Assembly (NCBI GenBank): GCA_019747815.1
Contig: JAIEQJ010000043.1
Coordinates: forward strand, 37,840 to 101,839
DNA: 64,000 nucleotides
DNA from: Hyphomonadaceae bacterium
GTDB lineage: Bacteria > Pseudomonadota > Alphaproteobacteria > Rhizobiales > Hyphomicrobiaceae
Direction of reading: 5' to 3'
Shown in pieces: positions 43,777-53,400 of this stretch (the stretch's first letter is position 1; each line of letters opens with the position of its first letter). The notes under the pieces are model-generated. The model did not search any database, had not been told where the DNA came from, and saw only the letters and a list, made by a program, of their open reading frames with translations. The position numbers and the translations under genes were made by a program.

Positions 43777-44826
43777 ATGGCCACCACCGTCTCCAGCACC
43801 GGCACCGAGGCAGGCATCCAGAACGTATTCGCCTTCATCCGGCGGCGGTGGCTGTGGCTGCTCATCGCCTTCCTCGCCCTGCTGCCCATCATCGGCGGCA
43901 AGACCGGCTACATCAGCAATTTCTGGTTCCTGCAGCTCAGCCTGATGATCGTCTACGCCATCGCCGTGCTGGGCCTCAACCTGCTCACCGGCTTCAACGG
44001 GCAAATCTCGCTCGGCCACGGCGCGTTCTTCGCGGTGGGCGCCTACACCGCCGCCATCCTGATCGATCAGGCGGGCTGGCCGTTCTGGGCGACACTGCCG
44101 ATGGCGGCCGTCACGTGCTTCGTGGCCGGCTATCTGTTCGGCCTGCCCGCGCTCAGGCTGGAGGGCCACTACCTGGCGCTCGCCACCTTCGCGCTTGCGG
44201 TCGCCGTGCCGCAGATCCTCAAGTACCGCCATTTCGAGGGCTTCACCAACGGCGTGCAGGGCATCAACATCTTCAAGGCCGACCCGCCGTTCGGCCTGCC
44301 GCTCTCCAGCGACCAGTGGATGTTCCTGGTCGTGCTGGCCGTGGCCGTCCTCATGTTCTGGATCGCGCGCAATCTGCTCGACAGCCGGACGGGCCGCGCC
44401 ATGACCGCCATTCGCGACCACGCCATGGCCGCCAGCACCATGGGCATCAACGTCCCGCGCTACAAGGCCGTGGTCTTCGGCATCAGCGCGATCTACACCG
44501 GCATCGCGGGCGCTCTGCATGCCATCATCTTCGAGTTCGTCTCTCCCGACAGCTTCCGCTTCGAGCTGTCGATCGCCATCCTGGTGGGCGCCGTGGTCGG
44601 CGGCATCGCCTCGCTGCCGGGCGCCGTGATCGGCGGCGTGTTCGTGCAGATGATCGAGAAGTACGCCGATGCGCTCACCAAGAAGATCTCGGCGGCCGTG
44701 CATCTGCCGCTCGAGCTGGAGCCCTGGACGATCTACGGCATTGCCCTGATCGTTCTCATGTACACGATGCCGACCGGGATCGCCGGTGGGCTGGCGGCGC
44801 TGTGGCGGCGCATGCGACGATCCTGA
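43777..44826 (+). CDS. livM: branched-chain-amino-acid-type ABC permease (LivM-like)
   Basis: Second permease subunit, 349 residues, about nine helices. A soluble N-terminus with VFAFIRRRWLWLLIAF leads into LSLMIVYAIAVLGLNLLTGF, NGQISLGHGAFFAVGAYTAA, LRLEGHYLALATFALAVAVP, SRTGRAMTAIRDHAMAAST-like RTGRAMTAIRDHAMAASTMG and GGIASLPGAVIGGVFVQ. Typical LivM order and length. Ends 50 bases before the binding-protein gene. Confidence 0.95.
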   Translation: MATTVSSTGTEAGIQNVFAFIRRRWLWLLIAFLALLPIIGGKTGYISNFWFLQLSLMIVYAIAVLGLNLLTGFNGQISLGHGAFFAVGAYTAAILIDQAGWPFWATLPMAAVTCFVAGYLFGLPALRLEGHYLALATFALAVAVPQILKYRHFEGFTNGVQGINIFKADPPFGLPLSSDQWMFLVVLAVAVLMFWIARNLLDSRTGRAMTAIRDHAMAASTMGINVPRYKAVVFGISAIYTGIAGALHAIIFEFVSPDSFRFELSIAILVGAVVGGIASLPGAVIGGVFVQMIEKYADALTKKISAAVHLPLELEPWTIYGIALIVLMYTMPTGIAGGLAALWRRMRRS

Positions 44827-44876
44827 ACGGCACCGGCTGATCGAGGTGCGAAGACTGGCAAGAAGGAGGAACGCTG

Positions 44877-46100
44877 ATGAAAATAAGCAAACTGCTGTTG
44901 GCGGGGATCGGCGCGCTTGCGCTCGCCCTGGCGGCAAATCCTGCCGAGGCGCAGAAGAAATACGATGATGGCGCCTCCGACACCGAGATCAGGATCGGCA
45001 ACACCAATCCCTACTCGGGCAACGCCTCCGCCTATGGCGTGATCGGCAAGACCATCGAAGCCTACTTCAAGATGGTCAACGACAAGGGCGGCATCAACGG
45101 CCGCAAGATCAACTTCATCACCTACGACGACGGCTACTCGCCCCCCAAGACGGTGGAGATGGTGCGCAAGCTGGTGGAGGAGGACAAGGTTCTGTTCGTC
45201 TACCAGACGCTCGGCACGCCCTCCAACACGGCCATCCACAAATACATGAACGGCAAGAAGGTGCCGCAGCTGTTCGTCGCGACCGGCGCCTCCAAGTGGG
45301 GCATGCCCAAGGAGTTCCCGTGGACCATGGGCTGGCAGCCGGACTACGTGACGGAAGGCATCATCTACGCCAAGCACATCCTGGCCAACGTGAAGGATGC
45401 CAAGATCGCCGTACTGATGCAGAACGACGATTACGGCAAGGACTACTTCGGCGGCTTCAAGCAGGGGCTCGGCAAGGACGCCGACAAGATCGTCCAGGTC
45501 GCCACCTACGAGGTGACCGACCCCACGGTCGACAGCCAGATCATCCAGCTCAAGAACTCGGGCGCCAACGCGTTCTTCAACATCACGACGCCCAAGTTCG
45601 CCGCCCAGGCGATCAAGAAGGCGCACGAGATCGGCTGGAAGCCCGCGCACTACCTCAACAACGTGTCGGCCTCCATCGGCGCGGTGATCAAGCCGGCGGG
45701 CTTCGAGGCGGCGCAGGGCGTCATCACGGCGCAGTACATCAAGGACCCCACTGACGGGCAGTGGAAGACCTCGCCCGACATCGTCGAGTGGACCGCCTTC
45801 ATGGACAAGTACATGCCGCAGGGCGACAAGACCAGCACCTTCCCCGTCTATGCCTATGCGGTGACGTCCACACTGGCGGAGGTGATCAAGCGCGCCGGAG
45901 ACAACCTGACGCGCGAGAACATCATGAAGCAGGCCGCCAGCCTGAAGGGCGTCGAGGTGCCGCTGCTGCTGCCGGGCATCAAGATCAACACCAGCCCGAC
46001 GGACTTCTATCCGATCCAGGCGGTACAGCTCTCGCGCCTCAAGGGCGAGGTGTTCGAGCGCTTCGGCGACGTCTTGTCGAACGAGGCGGCGAGCCAGTAG
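44877..46100 (+). CDS. periplasmic binding protein of the Liv-type importer
   Basis: 407 residues with signal peptide MKISKLLLAGIGALALALA and cleavage near PAEAQ. The mature part is a two-lobed Peripla_BP_6 protein: IRIGNTNPYSGNASAYGVIG, YFKMVNDKGGINGRKINFI, VLFVYQTLGTPSNTAIHKYM, KIAVLMQNDDYGKDYFGGFK and YEVTDPTVDSQIIQLKNSGA. This branch is often linked to aromatic or fatty-acid-like ligands in alphaproteobacteria, which is inference. The GGAGGAACG site is strong, fitting high expression of the binding protein. Confidence 0.93.
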   Translation: MKISKLLLAGIGALALALAANPAEAQKKYDDGASDTEIRIGNTNPYSGNASAYGVIGKTIEAYFKMVNDKGGINGRKINFITYDDGYSPPKTVEMVRKLVEEDKVLFVYQTLGTPSNTAIHKYMNGKKVPQLFVATGASKWGMPKEFPWTMGWQPDYVTEGIIYAKHILANVKDAKIAVLMQNDDYGKDYFGGFKQGLGKDADKIVQVATYEVTDPTVDSQIIQLKNSGANAFFNITTPKFAAQAIKKAHEIGWKPAHYLNNVSASIGAVIKPAGFEAAQGVITAQYIKDPTDGQWKTSPDIVEWTAFMDKYMPQGDKTSTFPVYAYAVTSTLAEVIKRAGDNLTRENIMKQAASLKGVEVPLLLPGIKINTSPTDFYPIQAVQLSRLKGEVFERFGDVLSNEAASQ

Positions 46101-46206
46101 CGAAAGCCGGGCTGCCGGCCGCGTGCGCCGGCTGCTGTAGGATGGGCCCATCGGGCACAGTCGATGCCCGGTGGGCCTTCGCGCAGCGAACGGAGCCTCT
46201 CGCCCC

Positions 46207-47757
46207 ATGACCGCAGCACCCGCCTCGCCGTTCACCGCAAGCCTCCTCAGCGGCGAGCGCACGCTGGGTGCCGCCGCCTTCGCGGAGCGGATTGCCCGGG
46301 CGGCCTCCGGCTTTGCCGCGCTCGGCGTGCGCCAGGGCGACTGCGTGGCCCTGCTGCTGCGCAACGACTTCGCCTTCCTGGAGGCGTCGCTCGCCGCCGT
46401 CCGGCTCGGCGCCTATGCGGTGCCGATCAACTGGCACTTCAAGGCCGAGGAGGTCGCTTACGTGCTCGCCGACTGCGGCGCCAAGGTGCTGGTGGCACAT
46501 GCCGACCTGCTGGCCGGCGTTGCCGGCGCCCTTCCGGCCGGCGTCCAGGTGCTGGCGGTGGAGACGCCGCCGGAGCTGGCGGCCGCCTACGGCCTTGGGC
46601 CCGGCGGCGTGCCGCTGGGGGTGGCGGCCTGGGAGCCGTGGCTTGGCATCCAGGACCTCTGGCAGGGCGTGCTGCTGCCGCAGACGTCGAGCATGATCTA
46701 CACCTCCGGCACCACTGGACGCCCCAAGGGCGTGCGCCGCCAGCCGCTCACCGCCGATCTCGAGGCGCAGATGGCCGACTATCGCGAGCGCGTCTACGGC
46801 CTGAAGCCCGGCGTGCGCACCATGATCCCGGGGCCGCTCTACCATTCCGCGCCCAATGCCTTTGCACTGCGTGCCGCGCGGGTGGCGAGCCAGATCGCCC
46901 TGATGCCGCGCTTCGACCCGGAGGCGTTCCTGGCACTGGTGGAGAGGCACCGCATCGAGGCCATGTTCATGGTGCCCACCATGTTCGTGCGCCTGCTCAA
47001 GCTGCCGGGGGAGGTGCGCAGCCGCTACGACCTCTCGTCGCTCAAATTCGTCATGCACGCGGCCGCGCCCTGCCCGCTGGAGATCAAACGGGCGACGATC
47101 GATTGGCTGGGGCCGGTGGTGCACGAGTTCTACGGCTCGACCGAGTCGGGCGCGGTCACCGTGGTCGACAGCCGCGAGTGGCTGGCGCGGCCGGGCACGG
47201 TGGGCCGGCCCGTCACAGGCGGCGCCGTGCGCATCTACGACGACGCCGGACGGCAGCTCGATGCGGGCCAGGTCGGCGAGATCTACACCCGGCTCGAGTT
47301 CCTGCCCGAGTTCACCTATCACCAGCTTCCCGACAAGCGCGCCGAGATCGATCGCGAGGGCTTCATCACCAGCGGCGACGTGGGCTACCTCGACGAGGCG
47401 GGCTATCTGTTCCTGTGCGACCGCAAGCGCGACATGGTGATCTCGGGCGGCGTCAACATCTACCCGGCCGAGATCGAGGCGGTGCTGATCACCTGCCCGG
47501 GGGTGAAGGACTGCGCGGTGTTCGGCATTCCCGACGGCGAATACGGCGAGCAGCTCCTGGCCGTCATCGAGGCGCAGCCCGGCCTCCCGCCGCCAACGGT
47601 TGCCGACGTGCGCACCTATCTCGGCCGGCATCTGGCGGGCTACAAGGTGCCCAAGCGCATCGAGTTCGGCACCGACCTGCCGCGCGAGGACTCGGGCAAG
47701 ATCTTCAAGCGGCGGTTGCGCGATCCCTACTGGGCCAATGCGGGGCGGGCGATCTGA
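46207..47757 (+). CDS. acyl-CoA synthetase (AMP-forming)
   Basis: 516 residues from ATG 46207. P-loop SSMIYTSGTTGRPKGVRRQP, GPLYHSAPNAFALRAARVAS, VPTMFVRLLKLPGEV, EFYGSTESGAVTVVDSREW, the hinge region FITSGDVGYLDEAGYLFLCD, RDMVISGGVNIYPAEIE and C-terminal catalytic Lys in LPREDSGKIFKRRLRDPYW. It activates a carboxylic acid with CoA; the acid is probably the ligand of the adjoining ABC importer, 106 bases upstream. It differs from the ligase at 24257 in lacking FAAL-like blocks. Confidence 0.92.
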   Translation: MTAAPASPFTASLLSGERTLGAAAFAERIARAASGFAALGVRQGDCVALLLRNDFAFLEASLAAVRLGAYAVPINWHFKAEEVAYVLADCGAKVLVAHADLLAGVAGALPAGVQVLAVETPPELAAAYGLGPGGVPLGVAAWEPWLGIQDLWQGVLLPQTSSMIYTSGTTGRPKGVRRQPLTADLEAQMADYRERVYGLKPGVRTMIPGPLYHSAPNAFALRAARVASQIALMPRFDPEAFLALVERHRIEAMFMVPTMFVRLLKLPGEVRSRYDLSSLKFVMHAAAPCPLEIKRATIDWLGPVVHEFYGSTESGAVTVVDSREWLARPGTVGRPVTGGAVRIYDDAGRQLDAGQVGEIYTRLEFLPEFTYHQLPDKRAEIDREGFITSGDVGYLDEAGYLFLCDRKRDMVISGGVNIYPAEIEAVLITCPGVKDCAVFGIPDGEYGEQLLAVIEAQPGLPPPTVADVRTYLGRHLAGYKVPKRIEFGTDLPREDSGKIFKRRLRDPYWANAGRAI

Positions 47758-47815
47758 CTAGTTGGCGCGCAATCAACATGGGGCAACATGGGTGAGCCCC
47801 AACTGCTGACCCTAG

Positions 47816-47840
47816 GATGGAATTCCGGGATGACAGGGAA
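47816..47840. repeat. fragment of TCATCCCGG-family repeat
   Basis: The string aattccgggatgacaggga is the right-hand end type of the family seen at 36014. Only one end is present, between convergent genes. Confidence 0.5.
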
Positions 47841-47865
47841 GCGCAAGACGCCGTTGCCGTTGCGC

Positions 47866-48504
47866 CTAGGCAACCGGGCTCGGCTCCGCCGTCGGTGCCG
47901 CGGTCTCCGATGCGCGCGGACCGCCGGCGTCGGCCGCGTCGGCGGGTTCGGCATAGAGGTCGAACAGCAGGTCGAGCGTATCGAGGAACGTGGCAATGAG
48001 ATCGAGCAGGGTGCCGAGCCGGATGCGTCCGGCGATCTGGTAATCCTCGCTGATGGCGAGCCGCGACAGCCCTTCAAGCCCCGCCGCATCCTGCGCGATG
48101 AGGCCGCGGCTGCGCAGGAAGGTCAGCGCCGCATCCGCGGACTGGAAGTCGCGCGCATCCGTGTCGCCGAATTCCGCCGCAGCATCGGCCAACGGTGCGG
48201 TGCCGGCCACGAACAGCGCGATCAGCGGCCGCAGGCGGCTCTCGCCGCGCTTCAGCTCCTCGGCCCGCTTGCGCGCCTGCAGCAGGCGCGCCGTCATGGC
48301 GTACTCGAGCGTGCGTGCGGTGGCGAGGAAATCGTTGAGGTCGCGGTTCTGCCGCATCCAGTCGCGCAGCGGCGATGTCCCCGCCGGGGTGTCGAGCGCG
48401 ACCTTCTCGGTCAGCAGATCCTCGCCCATCGCCAGGGCGGCATCGAGGTGGTCACCCAGCAGATAGATGCTCGGATGCCGCCGTTCCGGAGCGACTGAGG
48501 CCAT
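47866..48504 (-). CDS. conserved hypothetical protein, mainly helical
   Basis: Unrecognised cytoplasmic protein of 212 residues from ATG 48504 (MASVAPERRHPSIYLLGDHL); an in-frame start at 48579 adds 25 poor residues. No signal peptide or long membrane helix. The sequence is mostly amphipathic helix: LDAALAMGEDLLTEKVAL, NDFLATARTLEYAMTARLLQ and LLDLIATFLDTLDLLFDLY. The acidic, Ala-rich C-terminus (EPADAADAGGPRASETAAP) is probably disordered. I recall the YLLGDHLDAAL opening from Hyphomicrobiales proteins of unknown role. A single gene, tail-to-tail with the acyl-CoA synthetase. Confidence 0.65.
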   Translation of the reverse strand: MASVAPERRHPSIYLLGDHLDAALAMGEDLLTEKVALDTPAGTSPLRDWMRQNRDLNDFLATARTLEYAMTARLLQARKRAEELKRGESRLRPLIALFVAGTAPLADAAAEFGDTDARDFQSADAALTFLRSRGLIAQDAAGLEGLSRLAISEDYQIAGRIRLGTLLDLIATFLDTLDLLFDLYAEPADAADAGGPRASETAAPTAEPSPVA

Positions 48505-49113
48505 CGGTTGTCCCTCGCGTGAGTAGTTCCGCACGCACTCAAAACCGATTCGTTGGGCCGACCAATGTCGCACGGACAATTATCAACCGGCACCTGTCAT
48601 CCCGGAATGCGCGCGAGCGCAAGCGCCCGTCATCCCGGACGAGCGCGCCTGCCCTTGGGCTCGTGCGGATAGGCGCTCACTCATGGCCTTCCCGAGCGGT
48701 TCGGCGAGGCGAAGCCGTGCGCGTCCGCTGAGCCTCGGGCCGAAGCATGGGTTGTGAGGATGGCGAGCCTCAGGCCACGAGCGAGGACAGCAATGAACCG
48801 CCACAAGGGGGTAGCCGAGCGAGGAGAGCCCGGCGCCTCGATCTGTGCCGAGGGCCGTTCCCGTTCGGTCAAGGGAGCGACGAGCCCTTGCCGCGTGGAC
48901 CCACGTCATGACCAGTGTCCCACCGAGGGCCTTGAGCTCGATCGAGCAGCGTTTCGAGCCATCCGTCTTTGAGCGCGTTCATCGCGAACACGGGACTGTG
49001 TCTCGATCACCATCGCAACGCGTATGTCTTGGCTTTGGTGAGACTGGCATCGGCCGAGCGCGTATCGACGTGCCGCTTGCAAAGTCCCGTGTGGAGAGGC
49101 ACATTCGGATTAT
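48505..49113. other. intergenic region with TCATCCCGG repeats, no supported gene
   Basis: Near 48596-48650 are tgtcatcccggaatgcgcg and cgcccgtcatcccggacgag, two more members of the palindromic family. A plus frame 48845-49162 is open but has no domain pattern and ends inside the ArsR start, so it is doubted. Right of 49100 base use turns AT-rich as the ArsR promoter begins. Confidence 0.5.
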
Positions 49114-49144
49114 ATTAGGTATATCTAAATTAGAAATACCTAAT
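49114..49144. promoter_or_regulatory. ArsR operator: 31-bp near-perfect palindrome
   Basis: Fifteen-base arms around a central A at 49129: attaggtatatctaa on the left, and the right arm ttagaaatacctaat, which reads attaggtatttctaa on the other strand (one mismatch). The site is AT-rich in GC-rich surroundings and ends 15 bases before the ArsR start. It probably overlaps the promoter, so the ArsR protein should repress its own operon. The form resembles BigR/SqrR-type operators. Confidence 0.75.
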
Positions 49145-49158
49145 GCTTTGAGGCGGCG

Positions 49159-49503
49159 ATGATGAAGCCACCGATGGATCTGGCGACGCTCGCAGAGCGC
49201 ACGGGCGAGGTTGCTACGCTATTGAAGATGCTCGGCAATCAGCGGCGTCTGATGATTTTGTGCAAGCTCTCCGAGCATGGCGAACTGACGGTGGGCGACC
49301 TGGCCCGGGCCATTGGCCTCTCGCAGTCTGCCCTCTCGCAGCATCTGGCCAGGATGCGGGAAGAGGGGCTCGTCGCCTTCCGGCGCGACAGCCAGACGCT
49401 CTGGTATTGCCTCGCCGATCCGCGGCTCGAGACGCTGCTTGGCACCCTGTACCACCTGTACTGCGCGGCCACGCCGTCGCAGCAACCCGAGAAGGAGAAC
49501 TGA
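49159..49503 (+). CDS. ArsR-family regulator, BigR/SqrR-like
   Basis: 114-residue winged-helix repressor. Fold blocks: VATLLKMLGNQRRLMILCKL, ELTVGDLARAIGLSQSALSQ with the recognition helix, HLARMREEGLVAFRRDSQT and the wing WYCLADPRLETLLGTLYHLYC. Cys35 and Cys102 match the pair that forms disulfide or tetrasulfide links in the sulfide/persulfide sensors BigR and SqrR (about 66 residues apart there, 67 here); Cys84 is extra. There is no arsenic-type CxC metal site. The downstream rhodanese fits sulfur sensing. ATG 49162 is an alternative start. Confidence 0.88.
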   Translation: MMKPPMDLATLAERTGEVATLLKMLGNQRRLMILCKLSEHGELTVGDLARAIGLSQSALSQHLARMREEGLVAFRRDSQTLWYCLADPRLETLLGTLYHLYCAATPSQQPEKEN

Positions 49504-49504
49504 A

Positions 49505-50023
49505 ATGTCGCTGATCCCCGTTGCTCCGGAACAGGCCCGGCAGTTGATGGCTGACGGTGCAAGACTGATCGACATCCGCGAAGCGGACGAGCATGCGCGG
49601 GCGTATATTGCGGGCGCTGAGAGCGTGCCTCTGTCGGGCCTCGGCGTCATCCACGCCGGCAAGGCGCCTGTGATCTATCATTGCCGCTCCGGCGTCCGGA
49701 CCATGGCCAATGCCGCCCGCTTGTCCGCAGCCACCGACGGCCCCGCCTATGTGCTCGAGGGCGGTATCGATGCCTGGCGCAAGGCCGGCTTGCCCGTCGT
49801 CGTGGACCAGCGCCAGCCGCTCGAACTCATGCGCCAGGTGCAGCTTGCCGCAGGTGGGCTTGTCCTGTCCGGCACGGGCCTCGGCTTCCTGGTGACACCC
49901 GCCTTTTTCGGCATTTCCGCCTTTGTCGGCGCCGGCCTAATGGTCGCAGGCGCAACCGGCTGGTGCGGCATGGCTCGCCTGCTCAACAGCATGCCCTGGA
50001 ACCGCAGGGTCAGCGCTGCCTGA
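49505..50023 (+). CDS. rhodanese with C-terminal membrane DUF2892 (YgaP-like)
   Basis: 172 residues. The rhodanese domain (1-105) has RLIDIREADEHARAYIAGAE and the active Cys60 loop VIYHCRSGVRTM. The C-terminal half carries two hydrophobic hairpin helices (about 118-160), LVLSGTGLGFLVTPAFFGIS and GAGLMVAGATGWCGMARLL, the DUF2892 pattern of E. coli YgaP. It moves sulfane sulfur at the inner membrane. It starts one base after the ArsR stop, so the two form an operon under the palindromic operator. Probable role: sulfide/persulfide detoxification. Confidence 0.9.
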   Translation: MSLIPVAPEQARQLMADGARLIDIREADEHARAYIAGAESVPLSGLGVIHAGKAPVIYHCRSGVRTMANAARLSAATDGPAYVLEGGIDAWRKAGLPVVVDQRQPLELMRQVQLAAGGLVLSGTGLGFLVTPAFFGISAFVGAGLMVAGATGWCGMARLLNSMPWNRRVSAA

Positions 50024-50093
50024 ACCACCTCTCGGGAATTGACCCCACAGGCGCTAACTTGTGTTGGCGATTGATCGTGGCCGTCCGCGCGGC

Positions 50094-50300
50094 TCAGGAC
50101 GCCGGGCGTGGCGCGGGCGGCAAGGGGGATTTGGATGCTGCCAGGCGGGCGAGCGCGCTCTGCGCCTCGGTCTCGCTGGTGAAGACGCCCACTACGTCGC
50201 GCGGGCCGGAGGACGGTGCGCCGCTGGCGGTGACGCCCACGCGCGTGAGGACGAGCTGACCCGACGGATAGCGCACCAGTTCGTAATTCGAAAGTTCCAT
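50094..50300 (-). CDS. small hypothetical protein
   Basis: Unrecognised protein of 68 residues from ATG 50300, with GGGGGTGG upstream on its strand (in-frame GTG at 50306). The start MELSNYELVRYPSGQLVLTR looks like beta hairpins; the middle GPRDVVGVFTSETEAQSALA is plausible folded sequence; the Pro-rich end (KSPLPPAPRPAS) is probably loose. No family recognised. Confidence 0.5.
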   Translation of the reverse strand: MELSNYELVRYPSGQLVLTRVGVTASGAPSSGPRDVVGVFTSETEAQSALARLAASKSPLPPAPRPAS

Positions 50301-50464
50301 GACCACCCCCTGCAGAGATCCGAAACCGCGAATTCCAACGCGTTTAACCTGAGTGCCGCCACAAGGCCGATGTCACGTCCGGCCTGATGGCGGCATCACA
50401 TAGTTGTCACACACACTTACGTCAATGGGCTGTTTGTGGAGCTGAATGGCCGTTCAGCCTGTTT

Positions 50465-53400
50465 TCAGCTGCACCCGCTGGTACCGCCGCAAGTGTCGCA
50501 CTTGAGGCAGGTGCCGTTGCGCACCAGCGTGAAGTTGCCGCACTCCCGGCAGCTCTCGCCCTCATAGCCCTTCACCCGCGCCTCCGCCGCGCGGTCCAGC
50601 GCCAGGTTCTCCTTGGCCAGGCGCGCCTTCGTGCGGGCGTCGATCTGGTCCTGGAGCTGCCGGGCCAGCTCGGCGACGGACTGCTCCTGCTGCAGGGCGG
50701 TCAGCGCGCCGATGGCCGTCTCCATGCGCGCCTTGGCGGGCTGGAAGGCGGTCGCCACCTCCTGCTGCAGGGAGGCAACCGGGCCGCTGAGCTCCGCCTC
50801 CTCCGCGACCGCCACGCTGGTCGTGGGGCGCAGCGCGAGCACACGGCTCTCTTGCCCGCGCAGCAACCCGCGCGAGAGGAACTTCGCCGCCGGCGGCGGG
50901 GCGTGCTCCTCCTCCAGCTCCTCGTCCGAGGAGCCAAGCCCGGTGTTGGCGATCTCGCTCAGATCCACGTGCGCCAGGTCGTTGCGCCCGAGATACGATA
51001 CCGCCAGCTCGCGGAAGATGTAGTCGAGGATGGAGGTGGCGTTCTTGATCGTGTCGTTGCCCTGCACCAGGCCGGCCGGCTCGAAGCGCGTGAACGTGAA
51101 GGCGTCCACGTACTCGTCCAGCGGCACGCCATACTGCAGGCCCAGCGAGATGGCGATGGCGAAGTTGTTCATCAGCGAGCGGAAGGCGGCGCCCTCCTTG
51201 TGCATGTCGATGAAGATCTCGCCCAAGCGCCCGTCCTCGTATTCGCCGGTGTGGAGATACACCTTGTGGCCGCCGACGGTGGCCTTCTGCGTGTAGCTCT
51301 TGCGCCGGTTGGGCAGCTTCTCGCGCTCGCGCTTCCGTTCCACGATGCGCTCGACGATCTTCTCGGCCATCACCGTCGCGCGGGCCGCCATCGGCTTGTC
51401 GGCGGCCAGTTGCTCGATAACCTCCTCCTGCTCGTCCACGTCGTCGGCCAGCAGTTGCGCGTTGAGCGGCTGGGACAGCTTGGAGCCGTCGCGATAGAGC
51501 GCATTGGCCTTGAGCGCCAGCCGCCACGAGAGCATGTAGGATCCCTTGCAATCCTCCACGCTCGCGTCGTTCGGCATGTTGATGGTCTTGGAGATGGCCC
51601 CCGAGATGAAGGGTTGCGCCGCCGCCATCATGTGAATGTGGCTCTCAACGGAGAGGAAGCGCCTGCCCTTGCGCCCGCACGGGCTGGCGCAGTCGAACAC
51701 GGGCAGATGCGCCTCATCGAGGTGCGGCGCGCCCTCCAGCGTCATGGCCCCGCACACGTGCTCGTTGGCCGCCTCGATGTCCTTCTTCGAGAAGCCCAGA
51801 TGCGCGAGCAGGTCGAAGCCCGGCTCGTTGAGCCTGTCGGCCGGGACCTTCAGCGCCTGCGTGAGGAACGCCTCGCCGAGCGTCCAGCGGTTGAACACGA
51901 AGGAGATGTCGAACGCGGTTTTGAGCGCGGCGTCGAGCTTGCGGATCACCTCGTCGCTGAAGCCGCGGGCCTTGAGCGTGCCGTGGTTGATGGCCGGGGC
52001 CTGCGCCAGCGAGCCGTGGCCCACCGCGTAAGCTTCGATCTCGGCGATCTCGGCCTCGCCGTAGCCAAGCGTGCGCAGGGCCTCCGGCACGGCCCGGTTG
52101 ATGATCTTGAAGTAGCCGCCGCCGGCCAGCTTCTTGAACTTCACCAGCGCGAAATCGGGCTCGATGCCGGTGGTGTCGCAGTCCATCACCAGGCCGATGG
52201 TGCCGGTGGGCGCAACGACGGTCGACTGCGCGTTGCGGTAGCCGTGCTCCTGGCCGAGCGCGATGGCATTGTCCCATACCCGCCGGGCGGTGGCGATCAG
52301 CCGGTCGTCGGGGCAGGAGACGGCATCGAGCGGCACGGGTGCGATCGCCACCTTGTCATAGCCGTCCTTGTGGCCGTAGGCGGCGCGGCGATGGTTGCGG
52401 ATCACGCGCAGCATGTCTTGGGCGTTGGGCTCGTAGCCGGGGAAGGCGCCGAGCTCGCCGGCCATCTCCGCCGAGGTGGCGTAGGCCACGCCGGTCATGA
52501 TGGCGGACAGCGCACCGCAGATGGCGCGGCCCTCCGGGCTGTCATAGGGAATGCCCGATGCCATCAGGCAGCCGCCGATGTTGGCAAAGCCGAGCCCCAG
52601 CGTGCGGTAGCGGTAGGAGAGCTCGGCGATCTTCTTGGAGGGGAACTGCGCCATCAGCACCGAGATTTCGAGCGCAATGGTCCACAGCCGGCAGGCGTGC
52701 TCGAAGGCTTCCACGTCGAAACGCTTGTCGCAGTCGCGGAACATCATCAGGTTCAGCGAGGCGAGGTTGCACGCCGTGTCGTCGAGGAACATGTATTCCG
52801 AGCACGGGTTGGAGGCGCGGATCGGCCCCGATTTCGGGCAGGTGTGCCAGTCGTTGATGGTGGTGTGGAACTGGATGCCGGGGTCGGCGGAAGCCCACGC
52901 GGCGTGGCCGACCTTCTCCCACAGATCGCGGGCCTTCAGCGTCTTCACCGCCTTGCCGCCCAGCCGCGAGGTCAGGTGCCAGTCCTTGTCGTCGATCACC
53001 GCGCCCAGGAACTCGTCCGTCACGCGCACCGAATTGTTGGAATTCTGGCCGGAGACGGTGAGATAGGCCTCGCTGTCCCAGTCGGTGTCGTAGGTGGCGA
53101 ACTCGATCTCCTTGTAGCCCTGGCGCGCGAACTGGACGACGCGGCGGATGTAGTTGTCCGGCACCAGGTCGCGGCGCGCCTCCTTGATGGCGCGCTTGAG
53201 CGCCGGGTTCTTGGTGGCCTCGAAGCAGGCCTCGCCTTCCGCCTCGCAGTTGACACAGGCCTTCATGATGGCCTTGAGGCGCTTCTGGCAGATCTTGGAG
53301 CCGGTCACGAGGGCGGCGACCTTCTGCTCCTCCTTCACCTTCCAGTCGATGTAGGCCTCGATGTCGGGGTGATCGATGTCGACCACCACCATCTTGGCGG

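Noticed and set aside
48845..49162. 105-codon plus-strand frame before the ArsR gene
   Set aside because: No recognisable domain, crosses the palindromic operator and ends inside the ArsR start.
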